NCBI RefSeq assembly: GCF_034702125.1
Contig: NC_085857.1
Location: 58,623,067 to 58,687,066 of the forward strand
Direction: 5' to 3'
Length of the DNA: 64,000 nucleotides
From: Engraulis encrasicolus
Taxonomy: Eukaryota > Chordata > Actinopteri > Clupeiformes > Engraulidae
The notes below the pieces were generated by a model, which was not told the DNA's origin, did not search any database, and saw nothing but the letters and a program-made list of their open reading frames with translations. Of this stretch, positions 1 to 24,636 are shown piece after piece (position 1 is the stretch's first letter; the number at the start of each line of letters is the position of its first letter). The translations under genes and the position numbers were made by a program.

Positions 1-905
1 ATGGCCCCTTATTTGGAAGTGTTACCGACACTTTTTATCCAAAGCAACTTACAGTTACTTAGGGACAGGGTATTAGTTAAAGGCATTGGCGCAATGTGGG
101 GTGAGGTGGTATTGAGGTATTGATCCCAAAGGGATATTAAGGTGTCCAACTATGCACATAATACACCTACAGTAAAACACATCAGGGCTTGAGGCAACTG
201 GTTATGTAGCATCACTGGCCATAAAGCCTTTGGATTAGCCACATTTGTGGCCATGGTTATCTTCCTTTACCGTGATAGCAGAGATATTGTAGACAGAGAT
301 ACGTCATTTTTATTCTTTTCTGGTATCCACTTTATATCGGGTGAACGCCCCTTTAGGAGACCTTCGGTTAGGAGACCTTCGGGGTCCTGAGGTTGACAAT
401 GAATTGCATCCCCTTAGAGCTGTAGATGGCGGTAGTGCACTTTTTGTGCAAACACCACAAAAACTAGCAGAAGAAGGAGGGGACAACGCCCCCTTAGGAG
501 AACCAACTTGAGCCGTAACCAGACATTTTCAAATGCAGAGGTCAAATACTGTGTGCTGTACTCTATACTGTTCATTTAGAATGCTTCAAACACTTCAGTC
601 AAACTGTTACGTTTGTTTTCATTAATCACTGCCTTGAGGATAAATGGGGATAGCGTATACGAACTGAATTTATCATTGTTGATCATATATCAATTTTCAT
701 CATCGATATATTTTACATTACTGAAAAAAACAGAGGACATGACTTCAATGGTAGTTACGACTATGCTCAGGAGTAAATTACATGCCAACGGTACTGATGA
801 CACGGAAATTATGGCAAGAAAGATTTTACCAGCAGTAGGCTGTTTGGCAGATGGCGATATCAAGTCATCCGTGTGGTTTCTGTCTACCATCATAATTAGC
901 TTCAG
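1..905 (+). other. Intron of gene A, no clear feature
   Basis: Intronic sequence upstream of the first visible gene A exon. It includes a short duplicated ggagaccttcgg motif at about 357-382. No P-loop exon and no recognisable transposon ends were seen. Confidence 0.5.
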
Positions 906-4178
<3,273 letters not shown>

Positions 4179-4432
4179 AGCAGTTCTTTAAAGACCTCAA
4201 TAATATTCCTCCTGGCAGAGAGACAGGACAGACAGCCGGACCGACAAAGAGACCGACAGACAGACAGGCAGACAAACAGACAAACAGATATATAGAAAGA
4301 CTTGAAGAGAAAGTTTTTGTTGCGCACGAGAAACACCTAGTTATTTTTTTTACTCTCATATGTCATTTTAAGGGCTCGGTATTATCGAAAGAGATAGATG
4401 AATAACCTTTCAAGTTAATCAAAGAAGATTAA

Positions 4433-4438
4433 AATAAA
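4433..4438 (+). promoter_or_regulatory. Polyadenylation signal AATAAA for gene A
   Basis: Canonical AATAAA about 255 bases after the gene A stop, in AT-rich sequence; the only good candidate before the foldback at 4565. Confidence 0.55.
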
Positions 4439-4564
4439 GCCTTTTTAATTTCTTTTTAAGGCACTTTCTTTTTATGTCACTGTTGCGTCAGTTTAAATTT
4501 CAACAGAAAGCTGGTTATCGTATGTCGTCTTATTTTATGACATATGTTATGCAGACCATTTGTT

Positions 4565-5680
4565 ATGTAAGGGTTAACGTTCGGCGAGAAGGTCGCTACC
4601 GTGAAATAGCAGCACGACAGAGAGAATCTTTAGACCCCGACGCGGAGCGGAGGGGTCTTGTTCTCTCTGAAGTGCTGCTATTCCACAAAGCGACCGACTC
4701 GGCGAAAGTTAACCCGCTTATTATATGGATATACTTAAATGATTCACACATGGCGGGGACATTTCTTTAGGCCTATTTAATGTTAAGATTGTTGCTGCGC
4801 AAAACAAAACAGTGCCGTTGTGGAACACCGCTAGGCAACAGCTAGGTAGCCAGGACAACAGGTGTTGTCTATCACAGCAGCTGATTAGAGTCTTGTTGAA
4901 AAGTCGCTTTAGCAGTGAAAAGTCTTGTTGCCATTGACAGCGGTCTGTTATAGAACAACCCGTCCGTTATCATAAATTATTATATGGTTGTGACGTCATC
5001 TGTCGAATGCTCCATTCATTTCAACGGGGCTCCCCAACGTTCGGACGTCTGTTATTTTTCGATAACGGACGGGTTGGTCTATAACAGACCGCTGTCAATG
5101 GCAACAAGACTTTTCACTGCTAAAGCGACTTTTCAACAAGACTCTAATCAGCTGCTGTGATAGACAGCACCCGTTGTCCTGGCTACCGCTGTCAATGGCA
5201 ACAAGACGTTCACTGCTAAAGCCACTGGCTTGTATACAAGTCAGTGGCTAAAGCGAATGTTTCATATCACTCCGCAAGGGGTCCGGTCTTTTGTCACTCT
5301 AATCAGCTGCTGTGATAGACAACACCTGTTGTCCTGGCTACCTAGCTGTTGCCTAGCGGTGTTCCACAACGGCACTGTTTTGTTTTGCGCAGCAACAATC
5401 TTAACATGAAATAGGTCTAAAGAAATGTCCCCGCCATGTGTGAATCATTTAAGTATATCCATATAATAAGCGGGTTAACTTTCGGCGAGTCGGTCGCTTT
5501 GTGGAATAGCAGCACTTCAGAGAGAACAAGACCCCTCCGCTCCGCGTCGGGGTCTAAAGATTCTCTCTGTCGTGCTGCTATTCCACGGTAGCGACCTTCT
5601 CGCCGAACGTTAACCCTTACATAACAGACGTGCAAACGTTGGGGAGCCCCGTTGAAATGAATGGAGCATTCGACCGATAA
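4565..5680. mobile_element. Hierarchical foldback element
   Basis: Left arm about 4565-5040 reappears inverted at about 5050-5640, with an extra partial copy of one segment near 5180-5330. Each arm contains its own imperfect hairpin (4570-4715 and about 5475-5615) built on gttaac...tagcagcac. The segment gctccattcatttcaacggg at 5010 is inverted at about 5645-5665. No coding sequence. Probably a non-autonomous foldback DNA transposon; target duplication not identified. Confidence 0.75.
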
Positions 5681-6302
5681 CGTCACACCATATAATAACG
5701 TGTGTGAAAGTTGAATAGGCCTACATGTAGACAGGATAGATTCTAGAAAATGCACCTTTGCAATTCATTGTCTTATATGAGATCAAAATTCCACTATTAT
5801 GAAACAGATGAGCAATAATGCAATAATTATACCTCTTCAAGATGTTATTGACTAAGTACTAGGGCCTACATTTGTGTTATTATTGTGAAATATGCATTGT
5901 GTGTTATATTCACAATGTAGGATGTATGATGTATGATGTATGATTGTATGCTATGATGATTTAGTTATTGAGTTTTATTATGAGGTATTGAGTAATATTA
6001 TTCTACTATTTGAGTTTTGCTGTACTGTATCTACAGTGGCTCAAAAGAATGTTTACCGTACATTTAAGAATCACGTATATATGTAGCTGGTTTGTTTTTC
6101 GGCTGTGACAGGTGTGGTGAAGGCTAAAGATGATCAGCCGTGCACAGAAAATGACAATCATGGGATGTGTACATGCACACTGATTCTTGTGTTCTTCCAT
6201 TCAAGGAAGTAAAGGAGAAAAATAGAAATGAAGTAGATCATTTGTCTGCATATGATTTTTTTTAAACTTAATTTCTCTTTCTTCGTAGTGCAGCGACTCC
6301 AT

Positions 6303-6345
6303 TGTGTGTGTGTTCGTGTGTGTGTTTGTGTGTGTGTGTTTTTGC

Positions 6346-6406
<61 letters not shown>

Positions 6407-6486
6407 CGTGCATGTGTGTGTGTGTGTGTGTGCGTGCGTGTGTGTGTGTGTGTGTGTGTATGTGTGTTTATGTGTGCGAGTGTTTT

Positions 6487-6534
<48 letters not shown>

Positions 6535-6571
6535 TGCGTGTGTGTGTGTGTGCGTGTGTGTGCACGCGTGC
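6303..6571. repeat. Imperfect (GT)n tract
   Basis: About 270 bases of GT with gcgtgc, tttgtg and catgtg interruptions. Confidence 0.9.
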
Positions 6572-6745
6572 GTGCATACCTCCTTCCTCATCACCTCTGC
6601 TCTATATTTTTTATGAACTTACTGTAACTGTCAGCTTTTGTGTTTGTCTATGTGTGCTTATTTTGTGCTTCACTTCACGTGTTACCCTTATCCACGCTGG
6701 CAACTGGAGTTGTTCTAAGTAAGATAGAAGAAATAAATTGAACAT

Positions 6746-6754
<9 letters not shown>

Positions 6755-6831
<77 letters not shown>
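6755..6831. repeat. (CT)n microsatellite
   Basis: A short C run followed by about 75 bases of CT. Confidence 0.95.
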
Positions 6832-6834
<3 letters not shown>

Positions 6835-6999
6835 GATGTCAAAGTTACAGACACAACAGGCTTTCCAGTTTTTAAAGTATTCCTGAAAGTCTTTTTTCAT
6901 TATTTTCTGCGTAGTTTTGTTTGGTTTGTTGTATTCGCCTAGTCTGTCTTCATGTGCATTTGTACAATCTGTCTGTACATGTCTGGTGAATAAACATAA

Positions 7000-7098
7000 T
7001 TGAATTGAATTGAATTGAATTGAATTGAATTGAATTGAATTGAATTGAATTGAATTGAATTGAATTGAATTGAATTGAATTGAATTGAATTGAATTGA
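7000..7098. repeat. (TTGAA)n pentanucleotide array
   Basis: About 20 copies of the unit TTGAA directly after gaataaacataa. This looks like the 3' tail of a retroposon that seeded the array. Confidence 0.9.
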
Positions 7099-7380
7099 GT
7101 AACACAGTCTATACTACCAATGCCAGGGTATATAGCAGAGCCAATGGCAGGGTATATGTTGGATATGAGGGCATATACTATCAATTACAGGGTATATGGC
7201 CATTGCTCTCCTTACTGTGGGGAATAGGGTAGCACCAGAGGCGGTTGGAAAGGAGGAGACAGTTCATACGGACTATCTGACTTTCTTCCAGAGTTTACAT
7301 GACGAAAGGTTATCAGCTGCATGTCTATCAGCTACCTGGCGGGAGACTAGCAAGAGTTCAGAAGGAATGATGGTCAATGG

Positions 7381-7895
<515 letters not shown>

Positions 7896-8219
7896 AGAAG
7901 GTAGAAACAGGTAGGGAGTGAGAAAAGGGACAACCAGGGAGAGAGAGAAAGAGAGACAGGTTGGGAGAGAGAGAGAACGGAGGGAGGGATAAGGGGGTGG
8001 AGGGAAGACAGGAAGTGGGGGAGAGTTAGAGAAAAGTTACAGAGTCTGAGCGCATGACAGAGGACACGGAAAAAAAGACAGAGAAAATCAAAAAAGAGAG
8101 AAGGCAACAGAAAAGAAGAATAGGGAAAAGCAAAGAGATAAAGGAAGGTTGAGTAGAGAAGCAGAAAATGACAGAAGAAAATGAAGGGTGATTGAAGAAA
8201 AAGCAAGATCAACAGTTGG

Positions 8220-8322
8220 AAGAGAAGACAAGAGAAGAGAAGAGAAGAGAAGAGAAGAGAAGAGAAGAGAAGAGAAGAGAAGAGAAGAGAAGAGAAGAGA
8301 AGAGAAGAGAAGAGAAGAGAAG
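8220..8322. repeat. (AAGAG)n pentanucleotide array
   Basis: About 20 copies of AAGAG in a longer purine-rich stretch (7895-8330). The open frames here are repeat translation only. Confidence 0.92.
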
Positions 8323-9424
8323 ACTTGACACATCAAATTTCACAAAGGTAAGAAGACACACACAAAAACAGTCATGCGGGCAGGGTGTGGCAAAGGGGAC
8401 AGTTGTGCCGGGCCCAGGGACAGAGAGGGGCCAGAATGGGGTTCTCATTACATTGTATGTATTGGGTGGGGGGCCCTTAGAGATTACTTTGTCCTGGGCC
8501 CAGCCAAAGCTGTCAGTGGCCCTGCATACAATATACAGAACATCAAAATGGAGGAGAAATCAGAATGGGCGTTCATAAGGTGTTCACACACACACTTTGT
8601 TGGAGCCCCAGGAGGGCTGGCCATTATGGATATAACAATATTTATGTATCTTTATTTGTTTTCATTTTAGTGTTTGCCAGGTTACCTGACTTTAGAATAT
8701 GTCAGCGCCTCATTTTCAAATTCTGTAAATGTTAAATATGGATTTTAAAGATTATTTTTAAAATACTGTTGACCTTGAGCAATGTTGGACTTGGTAGAAC
8801 TGACCTGACAACAATACGGCTTTAAATATATAAACTTTATTACAGGCTCAAGGCCCACATTGGTCACATTACAATACACACATCAACAATACAATAAATA
8901 TACACATAGGCCTACAATAAAAAGGGAAGCTAGTGAAGGCATTCATGCCAGTGTTCCCAGATAGTAGACATATATCTTACAGAGCTACGACTTGGATCAA
9001 TCAATTGAGAGATAAGCTCATGTTTTGCACAATCAAGCCTGCTCATGAACTTAAAGTTAAGATTAACAGTGCCATAAAAGTAGACCTAATTTGCAGAATA
9101 ACCCACTTGCTCTAGTACTCCTTGGTTTCTTTAGGAGAAGACATTGTCATTGTAAGCTACCTTCAGTTTCAGTAGATTCTCCTTCTTGCATCTGATCCAG
9201 AGAGGAGCTGTAGATTTTTAGATGTAACTTAATGTGTTTCTTTTCACCAAAGATAAGAAAATTATGACATGCCATATACGTGTGACTGTGTGTATGTCTG
9301 CCTGTGGGTAGGTCAAACATACTTTATTACTGTTAATATAACTTTGGCATCTCTGATTGCTCTTGTTATTTTTTTCCCAAGGAGGCTTTATATTATTTTG
9401 TCTAATGGTTTGTCTTGGGATAAG

Positions 9425-9640
9425 GGGGGTTTGAAGTTTCAAATCCCTGACCAAAAGGGAGAATGTGTATGTAACCTTATAACTTTGGCCATGGCTGAAA
9501 TGCTCTTGAGCAAGGCACCTAACCCGCACATTGCTCCATGGACTTCCGAGTACCCTGCAACTATAAGTTGCTTTGGATAAAAATTTCAGAAGTGTAATTC
9601 TATATACTGCTTTGGATAAATACATCTGATAAGTGTTATG
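9425..9640 (+). mobile_element. SINE-like sequence
   Basis: Has the common fish SINE-tail phrases gcaaggcacctaacc, cattgctccatgga and gttgctttggataaa, the last partly repeated. A second diverged copy lies at 63150-63350. Confidence 0.6.
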
Positions 9641-9660
9641 TTTTGTCTGTGTGTCTGCAG

Positions 9661-9715
9661 TTGAAAGACAAGGATGAAACTCTCTTGGAAGAAAAAGTCA
9701 AAAGAAAAGAAAAAT
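9661..9715 (+). CDS. Possible 5' mini-exon of gene B (Lys/Glu-rich)
   Basis: Between a good acceptor (tgtctgcag) and donor (T|gtaagc) lies a 55-nt open segment LKDKDETLLEEKVKRKEK, coiled-coil-like. Only this frame is open. It leaves one base, which would create a stop with the next recognised exon at 12725, so another exon must intervene or this one is not used. It resembles the candidate mini-exons of gene C at 47240 and 51549 (LKHK start). Confidence 0.4.
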
Positions 9716-10678
9716 GTAAGCAAGTACTCACTACACTTATGCAGAGAATTGTCTTACATTCTGCCATCTGCATAGGAAAGAATCATGCGTGATGTCATTT
9801 CACAACGAAGATTTTCAATATGGTGAACCAAGACAAAGCATAGCATGTGTTACCAATGCAATTAAATGAGATCAACTCCATAGCCCTAAACAGGTGTGCC
9901 TTTCCCATTGAACTTTTTTCATTCTCATAGTTTCCTAGCCTACTAAAAGGGCATGACTACCATAGCATGGCAGCATTGAAACATGACCTGAGGAAGGCCG
10001 ACAGGCCGAAACGTTGTCACATTACAGTTTTTTTTCCAATTGCTTTTTTTTTGCAAAACTCTTAATACAGTTAACACACCAAGGGCTTTCCATGGCCATA
10101 CAGTTGACACATTATATGTTTTTCCCCCACACAATTAACAGTCAATTAGCAATCAATAAGTGCATTTATATAAGGCTAACATTTCCTTTACACACATGAT
10201 AACCATAGCAAAAAACAATGTATCTTTTATGGCTTGTTTTCAAATGCTTTCACAGTGTGTCCAAAATGGAAATACAACATCCAAAACCTTATTTCAGTAA
10301 AAAATGACTTTGCAAGACATCAGCAGGAGTTCAGTAAACAGAGTATTGATGAAAGTAAAAAACCCTCTAATTTCAGTTGTTCATTTCTGTTGAGAGTTTT
10401 TGACGACAGTTTTACAGTAAAAAAAATAATAAAATGTAGAATTTTCTCACAAGCACAGACTGAAAATGCTTTTGTAAGAGTTGGAAAGAACTGTTTGCTT
10501 GCGGTATGAGAAGAGAGTGGCTATAGACCTAACAAAATCTTCATGTAATTCACATTCATGTCAGATTATCGTATCATGTTTACAAATTGGACATATCACT
10601 GTCAACACATCTGCAGAAATGGTTACAAATTAAAATAAATAAACTTTTGAAGTCAATGAAGTCCATGAAGTCATGATT

Positions 10679-12240
10679 TGAAGAGCTCTTTTCCAAAACG
10701 CTATGGCCCTCATTTATCAAAGCAGCGTACGACGAGAATCCTACGTACGTCGTGCGTACGTTCTTTTTCTACGACCACTTGGCATTTATCAAATCTCATC
10801 GTAAGCGCAGGAAAGATGAAATCCTACGACTGCTCTCAGACGGTGTACGCCGTTTTCAAATTGGGCTTGAGATGACTATGATCACCAACTTGAGCAGCAG
10901 TTGTAGCGCAACAACTCATTATCATAAATATGTGACCCACATAATTACAAAATGTTTTTACATTGTAGCCTATATTTTGCCTATAAACCAACTTCTACTT
11001 GTTTGAATTGGTGCACCCTTCCTGGGAACGCTGCGTTAATTTGGCATAGGTCAACAACTGCAAGATACTTCTAATTTGTGATTTGACGTGATGTGTGAAT
11101 AATTGTGCAATATACAGCCGAGTATTGGAATGTGCCTTCAGTCGTGGAATCAATGGACCGACGTCCTTTCTTTTTAACACCTGGGAGTTCAGGCGCACAT
11201 AGGCTAAATCAATAGCCTACATACAGTAATAATCTCCCGGTTGAGTTTCGCCATTACGCACGACTATCCGAATACACACCTGACACGTGTGTGTCCCATA
11301 ACACGTTATAGTCGTCCATTTAGATGGCAAAAGCTAGGGCTGTCCCCTCGAAGGACTGGAGCGGAGGAGAGAAGCAGGGCGCACGTGAGCGCGAGAAGGA
11401 CAGCGCACTGGACATGTAAAACTCTCCTATCCCCAACAAATGGTTTGGGCACTGTTTGTTTGCCAGTTTCAAGTAGGAACCCTTACTTGACCTCGTTTAC
11501 AAAAAGGTTTATCATCATATTTTAAAAAAAATACAATAATATTTAATATAATAATATAGATATAAAAAATATCTTCATTATATCTACTGTAGTCAATCAA
11601 ACAATTCATTGTAAGTAGGCTATTTGGAAATCAATCTCTACCCCTTACATACTGAGAACCGAAACACTGTTGACTACTGCTGTTGATTATTTCCACGTGT
11701 TATTTTGTTGTGTACCTCGCGTAAAGCCTAATTTCAAGCTGTCAATCAACCAGAAACTTGGATGTTTTAGCCGGTTTGCGCCTCTCCATGTCGCAAACTT
11801 CGGGGTGTGGTCTCTTTCCCGCCGTTTTAGAGAAGGTGTGATCATTCTAATTACGATGATTTTCAGACGCTGGATTTATCAACAGCCGCTCGCTCTTACG
11901 ATGAGATTGGAGAGGTACACATGTTTAGTAAATCTCACGTGAGCCTCGTCGTACGACGAGAACTGCGCTCATTTCTGCGATGGTTTCTACGCAAGTTTGA
12001 TAAATGAGGGCCTATATCCACCATTTTTGACTTTTTGCATTTTAATATTGGAATTGACTGTTAAGAGGTCCTATCATCTATGCCTGAATTCTTGCCATTC
12101 AAATGTTTTGAGGACGTACTTTAAAACCTCTATAAAAATGCATGTTGCAATGCATTTCAATGGAATGCCCAATACAAAAATGTCAATTTCCCAACATTCT
12201 ATAAAATGGATATATCTCATTTTGGAAAAGAGCTCTTCAC
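10679..12240. mobile_element. Outer repeat with inverted ends GAAGAGCTCTTTTCCAAAA
   Basis: The ends 10679-10697 and about 12222-12240 are inverted copies; the inner element at 10705-12012 is inserted in it. A diverged relative of its interior occurs near 51755-51850 (aaattgacatttttgtactg). Confidence 0.6.
10705..12012. mobile_element. Non-autonomous DNA transposon, TIR GGCCCTCATTTATCAAA, TSD TAT
   Basis: 1308 bp bounded by the inverted terminus GGCCCTCATTTATCAAA and flanked by TAT on both sides. Subterminal palindromes cgtcgtacgacg occur near the right end, and cgtacgacg near the left. No transposase. It interrupts the outer repeat, whose unbroken junction would read gctatatccacc. Confidence 0.78.
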
Positions 12241-12585
12241 TTGTAAATTCAATGTAAAGGTATTATAGGCCTTCATAGATTTAGTGATTTCAGTGCTGGT
12301 TCCAGTCCATTTGGCCTTGGCAAGCACCCCCCTTCCTTTTGTGGATTTTCAAATTAGCATCTGTAAACAAAATGTCTTTACATAATCTGATCGAGCACAG
12401 ATTCACGGTAGAACCTACATACTGAGTGGCCATGAATACCATTGACAGCATTGTTACAGTAATGTAAGGTTTACTGTAATGTTTTATTTTGTGTGACATT
12501 CTAATTCTGTGGGAATTTCAGGCTTCATCCCATATTCTATCATACAATAATTCAGGTAAATTGGGCCAGGTAATAATTCAGGTAA

Positions 12586-12702
<117 letters not shown>

Positions 12703-12724
12703 TGACTATGATTGTTTTCCTCAG

Positions 12725-21178
<8,454 letters not shown>

Positions 21179-21441
21179 AATAATCAAATATCCATTCTGG
21201 AGAAAAAAAGAAAAAAAATCTGATTGATTCAGTATTTTTATTTCATTTCAGCAGTGTGTTGATTGCACTCCCATTTTCTGTGAAAAGCTCAAGAGTTATA
21301 AAGAGTTAAAATGTAATGACTACTGTCCATCAAAGCTGTGAAGTAGTCATTGCACCTCACTGCACATAATATTTTGTATGTTGTTTTGATTTTTGTTTAT
21401 CAATGTTTTTTGATTATCAAAATTGTCTATCTACTTAGTAT

Positions 21442-21447
21442 AATAAA
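21442..21447 (+). promoter_or_regulatory. Polyadenylation signal AATAAA for gene B
   Basis: AATAAA 264 bases after the stop, at nearly the same distance as in gene A. Confidence 0.6.
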
Positions 21448-22650
21448 GCCACAGAACACACACAATTACTGAACTTAAATATCCATCTATAACTTTATTT
21501 ATGAATTAGGATGTTTGTTTTTGTCCACTGTCTTTAGTAGGACCAATATCATTCATAGTTCCTTACACTTGCATTGTTTATTGCTCACAGCATTTCAGTT
21601 TTTCAGTCTTTCTGAGATTGCATATACAAATACCACAGCAAATCTGTGAACAGCCCAGTGATCAGCTGCTGTTCCTGTTCCTGTTGGTGTCATTTGCCTT
21701 GGTCGATGTTGGTATCATTTACTAGTTTTGCCTCATAATAAATGAGATGCAAATAAAACACCTAATTAATTATTATGAATTAATAAAGTATTAATAGTGT
21801 AATGGGCAGTGTGTGTATTTGTCTATTAAATTGAACAATTTGTCACATTAAACACTTCAACGCTTTTGAAATGGTGTGCAAAAAGGCATATCATGCATTC
21901 ATTTTGAAGCTGTGGTCCGCACCCTCCCTGGGAACTTTCTCTTCATTGAGGTTGTGATCTTCACAAAATGATATTTGTGAACAATACAATTAGCCCAATA
22001 GACTCCCAACAACATAGCCAACAGTATAACCAAAATTACAGTAAAGCCAAATTAAAACACTGTTGGCCCTCATGTAAATTCATAAATGTATTGATCAATG
22101 ATTCAAGCAAGATGAATTGTAAGGAATTGCTTACTTCAAATATTTTAGTGTGTGTAGGGATAGAATTTTGGGGTGGGTTGGCATGGCTTGCCCTGGACAA
22201 ATGTAAGGCTCAGGAGAACAAGGTTAGGAAAGAAATTATCCTCAAAATTAATTATTTTATTATGACTTGACGTTACCAAAATTAGTTAAAACAGCAATTG
22301 ACACTAATTGACAACAGTCAACAATATAAATTAGGTCCTAGATGTGAATCCCTCTTTTATATGAGGTTCAGAGCACCAAGGGTTGTATTTCTACAGCCTC
22401 ATGTCCCACAGTTGAAATACATAAAACCCGGGTGGTAAAGTAACCACGGCAGGGCCCCAAATTCTATAACCACAAAAAATAATGCTAAAACAATTTGTTC
22501 CCAGTTGTTGTTCCCAGACCAAAACAATCCCTATCGCTAGCCTGTCAGTACAGAAATGTTTCTTTTTTTTCCCTAGCGTTTCCATGTGGTTGCTAGGCTA
22601 CCACATTATTGTACTAAATCAAATAATGTTAGCAGCATAAGCTGTGCCCA
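21448..22650. other. Intergenic region downstream of gene B
   Basis: AT-rich; no gene, RNA gene or element ends recognised. Confidence 0.4.
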
Positions 22651-23697
22651 GGCAAAAAAATCCCTAACCCTAAACCATCAGTAAGAAAAGTTTTTGAGGG
22701 GAAAAAAATCTGTAGAGAACATAAATTTGAACTTAAGTTTGTTGGAACATAGAGCTGTGGGAATATAGAATAAGCACTAGGCCTATCACGTATAGCATTC
22801 CCATGAGTCATGACGCCATCAAAATAATTTGGCAGGCAGAGAATTCTGTGAGATCCTGTTGAGGCATTCACATTACTGTATGACAGAGTCCAAATGCAAT
22901 TTGCAAGTCACAAGTGAGTCTCAAGTCCTTCCAATCAAGTCTGACTCACATTTGACCAAGTCAAGTCCAAGTCACCAAGTATTATCTGCACAATATTGAT
23001 AATAAATCTACTCCTAAATTCATTACCACTCCAGACTGCCTGCGACACTGGTATTCTAGTGTAAGTATTTGGTGTCAACAACCTGAAACACATGGATAGA
23101 TTCTGCCTTTTATCAACAGTTCAGGATGGTGGTATAATGGTTTGGGATATGTTCTTGCCACAATTGGAACCCCTTAGAAGGGGCAAAAAAAATCCCTAAC
23201 CCTAAACCGTCAGTAAGAAAAGTTTTTGAGGGAAAAAAATCTGTAGAGAACATAAATTTGAACTTGTTGGAACATAGAGCTGTGGGAATATAGAATAAGC
23301 ACTAGGCCTATCATGTAAAGCATTCCCATGAGTCATGACGCCATCAAAATAATTTGGCAGGCAGAGAATTCTGTGAGATCCTGTTGAGGCATTCACATTA
23401 CAGTCCAAGTCTAATTTGCAAGTCACAAGTGAGTCTCAAGTCCTTCCAATCAAGTCTGACTCACATTTGACCGAGTCAAGTCCAAGTCACCAAGTATTAT
23501 CTGCACAATATTGACAATAAATCTACTCCTAAATTCATTACCACTCCAGACTGCCTGCGACAATGGCATTCTAGTGTAAGTATTTGGTGTCAACAACCTG
23601 AAATGCATGTATAGATTCTGCCTTGTATCAACAGTTCAGGATGGTGGTATAATGGTTTGGGATATTTTCTTGTCACAATTTGGACCCCTTAGAAGAA
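22651..23697. repeat. Tandem duplication of a ~520-bp unit
   Basis: Units 22651-23181 and 23182-23697 are near identical in the same orientation (both begin ggcaaaaaaa-type then tccctaaccctaaac and end with ccccttagaag). They differ by small indels and substitutions. Confidence 0.85.
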
Positions 23698-24636
23698 CCA
23701 ATTGATCTTGGAATGTTAGAATGTTGGAATGCCACAGCCTACGCGAGTATTGCTGCAGGCAGTCAAGGCAGATCTGAAGGCAAAAGAGGTTCAACCGGTC
23801 CGAGTATAATTCCAAAGCAATATCAGCACCTGAAGGTTGCAGTGATCACAACGTGGTGGTCATCGCAAGGAAAGGATACATACCAGAAGTCATGCCTAAG
23901 GTCATTTTGAAAAGGTCCTATAAAAGATTTTCTCAGGATGCCTTTGTGCATGATAATGGTAAGATAGAATGGTACAATGTTTTTTTATTACGTTATTTCT
24001 CTTTACCAGGTACATTCCCAGCAAGTCTGTGTGTGTGTGTGTGTGTATTTGTCTGTGTGCTTCACTTTACAACAGGCTTATCCATGATGGCAACTTGATA
24101 GCATTTTCCTTCTATGTCTCTCTTTCTCTTTCTCTTTCTCTTTCTCTCTCTCTCTCTCTCGTCAATTGGTGTATGAATTGCTTATTGATATCCTGTTGTA
24201 GTCAGTGCAGCTCCCATCCCATACAGATGTAGCTGGTGAGGATGCTCTCTATGGTCAATGGTAGAACGTGGTCACTGCTCGCAATTGGATGCTGACCTTT
24301 GGCGCGCTTTATTTAAACTAACAAACTTGTTTTCCTGTCATTGCTTTTTGCTGTTTGTTTTGCACCCACCTCCTCCCCTGCTCCACCTGACTAATCATTG
24401 CCAAACAATATCATAGGCCTACTGTTGTTGCTTGTCATTGGCTTCCATGGAGCTCATGGAGAAGCAGGGGAAGTTCCTAACAGAGCCATAGCCATACCGC
24501 CAAATACAAATGTCTGCATTCAGAAATAAAGCCTCTAAAATGTATCTCTGTTTCCTGTCTCATTTTTGACTAGAGTGGTTCTGACAGAAATAATCGATGA
24601 TGTATAAATGCAGGAAAATGAATACTGTAATGCGAT

